Part shown: positions 56,567 to 64,000 of the stretch, one piece after another
Layout: each line of letters starts with the position of its first letter
How positions within the stretch are numbered: position 1 is the stretch's first letter
NCBI RefSeq assembly: GCF_008831285.2
Contig: NC_045138.2
Span: forward strand, 5,547,205 to 5,611,204
Length of the DNA: 64,000 nucleotides
Source of the DNA: Nymphaea colorata
Taxonomy: Eukaryota > Streptophyta > Magnoliopsida > Nymphaeales > Nymphaeaceae
Direction of reading: 5' to 3'
Program-made: the position numbers and the translations under genes
The notes under the pieces: model-generated
Databases searched by the model: none
What the model saw: only the letters and a program-made list of their open reading frames with translations
What the model was told of the DNA's origin: nothing

Positions 56567-57243
56567 CATAGCGATGGCTTTAATTATGGCATCAGTTTGA
56601 TTATTTTCCGACAACTGGACGATTTTTAATTCTTTATGAGCACGTCAATCAAGTCCCTCTTCTGGCCGGGGCTATTGGATTCCGGCGATATTGGATTCCT
56701 TCTGGTGGTGCTCTGCAAGCTTCATCCAGCTTCATTTGAACCCTCTTCATGACCTACATGGCCTTGAGGTGACCACCCACATCTAGCCACCGCAGCAATG
56801 GGATCGTGTCAGAGACGGTGAACGTACCAAGTACATTGACAAACTCATCCAGAGCTTCACTAAAGCAGCTTGAATGCTGCTTCATCTCGACCGGCTGCGG
56901 TAGAAGCGCCGGACAAAGGAGCCGGATGTGCTTGACCAGCTCGAGTTGCCTGACAGCAGCTCGATGGCGACGATCTTGCGGAGTTCACCAAAGTAAGGTC
57001 CATATGGGCTGAATGCGAACATGGCACGATTGTAGCAAGGCGTTTCTGCTCAAGAGACTGAAGAGAGGCCCGTGCTTTTCTAGAAGAGTACTGAGAGTTC
57101 CATAGAGAGGTGTGGTTCCGGTCAGCTGGATGAAGTATCTTAATATTGTGTGTGAGCCCTCTGCTGCGAGCTGGATGAAGTATCTCTGTTCTTCTTTTTT
57201 CAAATATTACATAAGCCCTCTGCTGCGAGCTTGATGGAATCAT
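56567..57243 (-). pseudogene. Cytochrome P450 copy C, exon 1, heavily decayed
   Basis: The start codon region has lost one base (ATGATTCC), which shifts the frame at once. Fragments of the hinge, KHGPLFSL, FGELRK and the GGHL segment survive in scattered frames, and a TGATGAAGTATCT-containing segment is repeated in tandem (about 57125-57190). The exon is about 240 bases shorter than that of A. Confidence 0.7.
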
Positions 57244-58495
57244 AGATGTGGTGATGGTATTTGCAGTCTCGGTACTTGGTAGCTACTTTTGTGTGTATAT
57301 AACATAAAACTCTTGTCTGCAATAAAAAGAAACAAACCTCTTAATTTTTTATTAAAAAGTTATTTTCAATAAAATATAACCATCCTCGTATATTTATAAA
57401 ATATATTTTCATATAACACATGCTAACATGTTATGAATCAACTTGTTTTTACACAAAAAATATTGATTTTTCTATTATCAAAATGCTGATGCTATGACAA
57501 CCATTCATTTTTTCTTGTCATAAAAACATTATTAAAACTTAGAAATGGATCAACTTAATATGTATTTCACATCAACATATCCTTAAGATCATATTGGCAC
57601 GGTTCTAGTTCAACAAAATACTTTAAACATCATATTTAAAAGGTTTGGTTTTTGTCGGTGACCTATTTGTTTGGTTTATACCAATATTTTACCTAACCCA
57701 ATATATGATAATGTGTTTGTTTGATGATTGGCCTTGGAGATCTTGGCGACCCCACAAGAGATTACCATAGGACAATGATGGAGACCTCCTTCTTAGGCTT
57801 TACCAATAGCATTCTTCCATCGTTTGCACTATGATATTTTGAAGGCCGGTTGAATTGTCATTATCCTATGAATCTGTCGAACAGTCAGACAATATTAAAT
57901 GAATGTGCTTTAATTTTTGCGCCATATTCATGAACCAATAACAAACTGGTACTATTACCAAATAGCCTTGTAGATAGTAAAATATTTAGCAGACATAAAG
58001 CCAACCACAAATGAACTAGATAGACCCGGTTGGGAGGACCACCCTAGTGCAAGTAATAAATATGCACCAAAGAAGAAATAGGAACATTTTAGCCATTTTC
58101 AAAAAAAGAAAACAAACTCATTGAGAACTTTTTATCTTCCACTTTCCATCTTTTATTTTTGTAGGATTGTTTCTTTTTATAGATAAGGATACTGTATTCA
58201 TTTTTACACCTCACTACACAAAAAAAAAAAACATAAACTGTGTGGTGCATATAGTCGGCATTGCAAAAACACTTGGCAGCCCACCCGTAAAGGGAGAGAG
58301 CAAGAACCAAATTTGCATTAATCAAACACAAACTAAATGGTTGGATAGATTGGATGGTACTTCTTTTGTATGTGAATAGCATTGTTGGATGCTTACCGTG
58401 AAAATCTTATCTTATTTTATTATCTAGATGAATATTTTGTAAGTGAATAGCATTGTAATTTGTTTTCAGAATAACATTACCTATATTGAAATGGA
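57244..58495. other. 5' flank of P450 C and spacer
   Basis: Shares the GGAGATCTTGGCGACCCCAC block (near 57736) with the other copies, then the sequence that follows B' upstream. No gene. Confidence 0.45.
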
Positions 58496-58723
58496 ATGTC
58501 CATCCATGAGAACTATGCATACAGAAATCACATAGGGGACACTATTGATTACAGAATTATTATTGGTAGTAAAATTTTCTACAGATATTTTTATTGTTTT
58601 TACTCATTTCTTAAAAATGGTAAAATAATTGAGGGAACTGGCCTCCTACCAGCCCCTGCTCCTGCCGTTGCAGCAAACCGTTTGGAAATGAGAGTTATTA
58701 CCTATTTAAACAACCCAAAATGA
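58496..58723 (+). other. Second copy of the unrecognised spacer frame
   Basis: Seventy-five codons, related to 53473-53718. See that entry for the conserved core. Confidence 0.25.
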
Positions 58724-58862
58724 ATTAATTAACATGCAATATCCACAATTTTCTTTTTATCTAACTTTTTAATTTCTTATGACCTCATTCTTCGTTTCAA
58801 ATTGCACTGGAAAAATCTGATCACAAAAATGAAATTATGAATCTGCCGTATCATCGAAAATA

Positions 58863-59497
58863 TTATAGCACACTAGAAACAAGTACTATCAATAGTTGCA
58901 CAACTAGAGGTGGGGAGGGAGACGGGGGCCTCAAAAGGACTCTAAGCAGAGTTGCTTTGGGTAAGGCTAAGTCATGTCCCTCGGTCATGTCAACCGGCTC
59001 ATCCATGGGCGTAGACCATTCAAAGCACCGTAGCAAGCGTGCCAAAGTTAAGTGAATAACTTGCATGGCCATCCGCCAGTCGATGTAGAACCTCTTTCCG
59101 GACCCAAATGGCAAGAACACAAAGTCCTGACCACTAAAGCTGGTCATCTCATTGCCGTTGCTCAAGAACCTCTCTGGCTTCAACTCTTTTGGGTCCATCC
59201 ACAATGTCGGGTTGTGATGAATCTTCCACGAGTTAACAAACAGGGTTGAGTCAACCGACATGTCGAACCCACCAAGTTGAATGGGTTCCATTGATTGTGT
59301 GGGAGCAAAAGCAGTGTCGTTAGGTATAGGCGCATTGACTCTTTGACTATGGCCTAGAAGTAAGGCAAGTTGTTGATGTCTTATTCGTCCACTTGTTGGT
59401 CTTTGCTCACATGGTAGTCCAATTCATCTTGGGCTTTCTTTAAGATATGTGGTGTTGTGAAGAGAGAGAGGGAGAGAGAGCCCACTCAAGTGTGATT
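58863..59497 (-). pseudogene. Cytochrome P450 copy D, exon 2, haem ligand lost
   Basis: The last 142 codons are open (58863-59291) but the haem loop reads GSGKRFYIDW: the axial cysteine is Tyr and the following Gly is Asp, which removes haem thiolate ligation. Upstream there are stops, and the exon is truncated near 59497, losing the acceptor and the oxygen-binding motif. Its C-terminus runs past the position where other copies stop. Confidence 0.8.
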
Positions 59498-61395
59498 GGT
59501 TATCAGAGGAAGTAAAGGGCCATCAGTAAAGTCCCTTTTGTGTAAGAAAAACAAACACTAGATTTTTACCAGTATGTGAAAAAGAAGAATTTGAGATCCT
59601 TGGTTAATATCCAAACCATATTTGATGTCCGACGGGAGGGGGTGTGACGTAAAGTATGTGGATTTGAGATTCACAATGATCCCAAATCACCGCAAATTTC
59701 CGATCCAAGGCAATCAAACGCCTTTTAAATATAAAATTAGATGGGGGTCTGATATTAAACCTATAGGTCTCAAATCATGAGGATCCATGGTTCTCAAATC
59801 TTGAGGATTTAAAATCAAAGAGAACCAAACGTCCTTATTCAAACCCATTAATTTAAGATCAGATTTTTTTTTTCGTGGGTGGTGGAGAGAGGGAGGAAGG
59901 GGTATCCGATCTTAAATTCATGGATTTGAGATCCTAAGGATATCAGATCAGAGAGGATTTCAAATCCACGGTGCAATAAACGCAACCTGTATGTTTTTCA
60001 CTTTTTTTTACGGACTTATATATATATATATATATATATAATCAAAGGTTAATTGGATCGGTTCTGGTTTCAAAAGAAAAACTCAAAATCCAAGTCTAAT
60101 TCGGATCCATAAAGTTGAAATCTGGGATGCTTGGGTCCAACCCAAATTTGATCTGTCGATGAGGTTCAAAAAAGTTTGTTGGTTTGTAAAGTCCTTAAAT
60201 TGTTAACTTAAAAGAATGAATTACCATGGAGATGGAAGAAAGATGCGAAAAAATATCGCAAATTTTTGAAAATATGTTAAAATTTTGATCATAATAGAAA
60301 CTGCAGCTAACCTGCTCATATCGACAAAATATACCAAAGTTTTTTTTTAATCGATATAATAGAAAAGGTGCAGAAGATTATCCAGTGCTTGTAAAATCTA
60401 TAAAAATTCAATCTGTTAAGTCAGTTAACAATATTTAGTGTTCAAGTAGAGTGTAGTTGGTTGGACTGACAGATTGTTGATTGTCAGTTTGATTCGTGTA
60501 GGAGCATCTTAAGGACCAAAAACAACCTTGAACCTTGAAGGCAATGGAAAGAGGGGAAAGTTTGGGCTTTTCTTGCTAAATTGACAAGTAAATTAATTGT
60601 ATTTAGGTTTAATTTCCTTCAAAATCATTATAACGCTAACAAAAAAAAAATTTAAATTGTTTTAAGTATATAGATAGAAAACAAAGTCATTTAGATATAA
60701 CTAATCATGCATTAGGGTTATCGAAGCAGTAAAAAAATAATACAAATTAACAAATCAACTTATAAAATGTGGCCTTTTTGAAAAAAAAAAGTTTTTTATT
60801 AGTAGTGCAAAGCCTAAGGGTATTTTTAGCAATATGAAAGTTCAGGTTAAGTGTCTTTTTCTTTTAATTATTTTTAAGGATGTCTTAGAAAATTTTCTAA
60901 AAAAAAGTTACAAAATAAAAATATGAAATTTTGTAAGGATGATGAGAGCTAGATGGAAAAAATCTGGTTAAATAGTTGGCAAGGTGATGGCACAAGCTAA
61001 AATGACAAGAAAATGGTGAAAGTTATAAAAAAATAACTTAAATCACAAAAAGAAGCAAACATCAAAGTCGGTTAGTAAGAAAAATCCAAAATATTAAATA
61101 GACATGGCGACCAAACTTTTTGATAATTAACAATTAGAAAAACTAAAGATGAGTCTGATTACTTCGGGTCTGAAATCCATAAATCTCACATAAACCTGAC
61201 GTGGTATGTGACAAAAGAATCTGAAATCCAAACTGTCAAACGCAATGTTATGTATTTTTTTTTTTACTGCCAAAATCTCTCAAGTTTGACGTTAGGAAAT
61301 TCCTTGCAAATGGCGGTTGACAATAGCTTAGCGATTTTAGTGCTTTCTTTACTTCAGAACAAACAAGAGGAAAAGAGGGAGAGGTGGTAACGTAC
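59498..61395. other. P450 D intron remnant
   Basis: Collinear with the other introns and virus-free. It contains MITE sequence (about 59700-60000), a (TA)n run at 60018-60040, a SINE-like unit (about 60450-60510) and the uninterrupted site CAATAGCTTAGCGATTTTAG near 61321-61340. Confidence 0.6.
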
Positions 61396-61828
61396 CATAG
61401 CGGTGGCCGTCTTCTAATTCTTTAATGAGCACGTCAATCAAGTATCTCTTCTCGCTGGCGCATTGGATTTCTTCCGGCGGTGCTCTGCAAGCCAAGCCGA
61501 GGCAACTTCATCCATCTTAAGGTGAACCCTCTTCATGGCTTTGTGGAGAGACGGAGCAGCTCAGCCGGCTCACGGCTGCTGCAACTGCTGTACAGGCGCC
61601 GCACAAAGGAGCCCACCGCGTCGACCCGGATGTGCTTGCTTGACAGCAGCTCTATAGAGAGGTGTGGTTCCGGTCAGCCGGCCAAGGCGTCCGACTATTG
61701 GACAAGAACGGTTGGGTTGCGGTAGTCGGCATCTTGCTTCTCTTTTCTTTTTTTTTCCAAATATTGCAGATCAAGAAAAGGGCAAGCAGGGCTGCTAAAC
61801 CCTCTGCTACCAGCTTGATGGAATCCAT
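61396..61828 (-). pseudogene. Cytochrome P450 copy D, exon 1, truncated
   Basis: Only about 433 bases remain of about 900. The start (ATG at 61828, then MESIKLVAEGLAALLALF-like codons in part), hinge region, a piece of the C-terminal GWLAEHRR-like part and the splice donor survive. The middle, from FAGRP to the C-helix, is deleted. Confidence 0.75.
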
Positions 61829-62460
61829 AGATGTGATGATAGTATTTGCAGTCTTGGTGCTCGGTAGCTATGTTTGTATATATATATATATAAACACCAA
61901 ACAGAGCAAAAAAGAAACAAACCTTTCAATTTTTTGGTTAAAACGTTGTTTTAAATAAAATATAACCATCCTAATATATTTATAAAAAATATTTTGGTAT
62001 AACACATGCTTTGAACCAACTTGTTTTTATGGGAAAAATGTTGATTTTTTTATTATCAAAATGTAGATGCTATGACAGTCATTCATTTTTTTCTTGTCAT
62101 AAAAACACTATTAAAACCTAAAAATGGATCAATCTAATATATATTTCACTTCAACCTATCCTTAAAATCATATTGTTACTGTTTCGTTTTTGTCCTTGAC
62201 CTGTTTATACCAATATTTTACGTCAATACGCTCCCCCATTTATTAAAATGAGTTTCTTTGATAATTGGGCCTCAAATCTTGGCGATCCCACAAGAGATTA
62301 CCATTGGACAATGATGGCAACCTTTGTACCATTTCGACCAACTCATGGGCTTGGGCCCTTTGGTTTGACGGATTCCAACCTACCCCTAGCTGTTTCGGCT
62401 TCAACCCTAAAAGGGCTAAGAACCAGAACAACTATTTAGTAATGAACCCATTTATAAACC
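61829..62460. other. 5' flank of P450 D
   Basis: Contains a TATATATATATAT stretch near 61879-61891, some 50 bases before the start, and the conserved GATCTTGGCGA-type block near 62275. No gene. Confidence 0.45.
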
Positions 62461-62994
62461 CTTGAAGATCCCTTACAATTTTCAATACAAGACTAAATTT
62501 TTGTATACACATAGTTTGAGAAAATTGTACAATCGGTTTCCATTTTAAAGATTTTTATTTTTTTATTTTTTCCTTTTCTAGGTCAAATCTAATTATGGGG
62601 AAAATGTCAATAAAGCTTTTTTATATTTTTTTCTAGGTCAAACTCCTTCACATATTAAATTTCAGCTCAATTTCATGATATTTTGGACAATAGGGAAAAC
62701 AATCATGAGAAAGAAAATCAAGCCAATAAAGCTTTGGACAATAGAGAAAACAATAATGAGACAGAAAATCTAGACTGTAAAGTTCTGTGAGTGTTTAGAG
62801 TGGGGTAAGAGCTTAATTAATGAGCTCCTCTCCTGCATGACATGTGGACCGTGGCGGTGGCCAGTGGGGCCATCTCCGTGCCTCTAGTGGGCCGTGGGGC
62901 CACGCGTCTAATACTGATGAGGGGATACATCAAGTTCCCACAACGCACAAGCATTCAATATGTCTCGCCAAGTTGTACAATTTTCCAACAATGT
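62461..62994. other. Spacer with a short tandem repeat
   Basis: A TTGGACAATAG-GAAAACAAT-ATGAGA unit occurs twice at about 62682-62770, and a CTAGGTCAAA stretch twice at about 62578-62645. A GC-rich piece follows at 62830-62940. No gene recognised. Confidence 0.4.
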
Positions 62995-63231
62995 ACAATT
63001 TTAATATGATTAATAAAAACTTTTGAATTCTACAACAATAGAAAATTCCTCGTTTAGCAACTCAAGAACTCCACCCAATAGTTTTAAGGGGCATAATATA
63101 GCTAGTCGGACGAGTAGATGCTTAGAAGACATGTCGTTCGGTTCCCATGAGTGGTACACTCTTGGGATGTAAAAGTTTGAATCGCAACCCTCAAATTGAA
63201 GGGTTTAGTGGACCCCACCTAGGTCCAACAT

Positions 63232-63654
63232 TAGGGATGTCAATATATCCGATTTGAATCGGATATCTGACCGATCCGATCCAAAAAATAGGATATGAAA
63301 AAAAAAATATCCGATTAAGAAATTGGATAGGATTCAGATTTGATAAAGGGCATCCGATCGGATTCAGATATACATAAATATCCAATCGGATTCAGATACA
63401 GATTCAAATCAGATTCATTTTTAGACAAATATCTAATATCTAATGCTATTAAATTTTGAAAATTGGCAAAATCCTGTTCAAAATTTGGATTCGGATTCAG
63501 ATATAAATATAGTCCGAATTGTAAAATCGGATTTCAGATTCAGATTCGAATATCATTTTTCTTTATTCGAATTCAAATCCGAACATATGAATGTCTGAAA
63601 AAACAGATATGATTAAGGATATATCGATCCGAATCCGATCAGTTGACATCTCTA
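63232..63654. mobile_element. hAT-type MITE (copy of 238-661)
   Basis: Same terminal inverted repeats, with flanks TCCAACAT (63224-63231) and TCCGGCAT (63655-63662). It is one base shorter, missing a C in the ATATCCGATCC segment. Confidence 0.75.
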
Positions 63655-63807
63655 TCCGGCATAACCTGTCAGGAGGAATACTTCTTCGGGTAGTGGTTGT
63701 TAATCTCCTACTTACCCAAAAAAAAAACTGCACCAAATAGTTTAGCAACATTGAGATATTTTGATGGCAAACTGATCCAATTTTATGGCTGCTTTAAGGG
63801 TGCACCT

Positions 63808-64000
63808 AGGAATGTAAGTTAATCCAATTCAAACTGGATATATTACTGATCTCCTTCATAAAATTGGATATGGAAAAAAAAAAATCTAATGACCAAATTA
63901 TATTGGATTTATGAAATGATATCCGAACGGATTCAGCTTTAAAAAAAAATATTCGATCAGATCCACAGCTGTATTTATATTCATTTGGATAAATATCACA
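63808..64000. mobile_element. Second MITE, cut by the window end
   Basis: Starts TAGGAATGTAA like 815-1226. The right terminal repeat lies beyond the window. Confidence 0.6.

Larger units (their letters stand above)
62995..64000. repeat. Right copy of the window-terminal duplication
   Basis: Matches 1-1007 with a few single-base changes. It is cut by the window end, so the repeat continues beyond it. Confidence 0.9.

Overview
This window is plant nuclear DNA, AT-rich and full of mobile elements. The evidence is a plant-type cytochrome P450 (clan 71, most like CYP82) split by one phase-0 intron, hAT-type MITEs, Ty1/copia remnants and a block of endogenous pararetrovirus (Caulimoviridae-like) sequence. 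I cannot name the species. There is no bacterial gene organisation, no tRNA or rRNA gene that I trust, and no CRISPR array.

Layout. (1) 1-1007 is a terminal block (SINE-like unit plus two MITEs) that reappears almost unchanged at 62995-64000, so the locus may repeat with a period near 63 kb. (2) 1686-3200 is a copia remnant with an LTR-like leader. (3) 3809-17594, minus strand, is P450 copy A. Exon 2 is 3809-4441 and exon 1 is 16677-17594. The 12.2 kb intron carries a 10.1 kb viral mosaic (6507-16614). (4) 17595-21585 is a spacer of microsatellite, LINE-like, MITE-like and unassigned repeats. (5) 21590-28160 holds a second copia remnant and P450 copy B, whose two exons are both broken. (6) 28487-28586 is a run of exactly 100 N. 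(7) 28587-53209 repeats 2569-28160 nearly base for base (copies A' and B'). In B', exon 1 has been removed by one deletion. (8) 53210-62460 holds two older, more decayed P450 units, C and D, in tandem at about 5 kb spacing. (9) 62460-64000 returns to the sequence found at the window start.

The P450 array shows graded decay. Copy A has an uninterrupted 516-codon reading frame (306 + 210 codons) but has lost the C-helix WxxxR pair and the I-helix A-G of the oxygen-binding motif. A' carries a one-base insertion. B, C and D are frameshifted or truncated. B' lacks exon 1 and has Gly-to-Arg in the haem loop; D has lost the haem cysteine. Every copy is therefore predicted to be inactive or altered as a monooxygenase.

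The viral block is a rearranged relic. A plus-strand piece joins coat protein to reverse transcriptase. A longer minus-strand piece covers more than one genome unit, with repeated ends. A plus-strand piece carries the promoter, and a short minus-strand protease scrap closes the block. Paralogues B, C and D keep the intron without the virus, so they give the empty site. The same block sits at the same position in A', so the 26 kb duplication happened after the insertion, unless the two copies are two haplotypes placed in tandem by the assembler. Viral reading frames are broken by stops, frameshifts and catalytic-site changes; nothing here looks replication competent.
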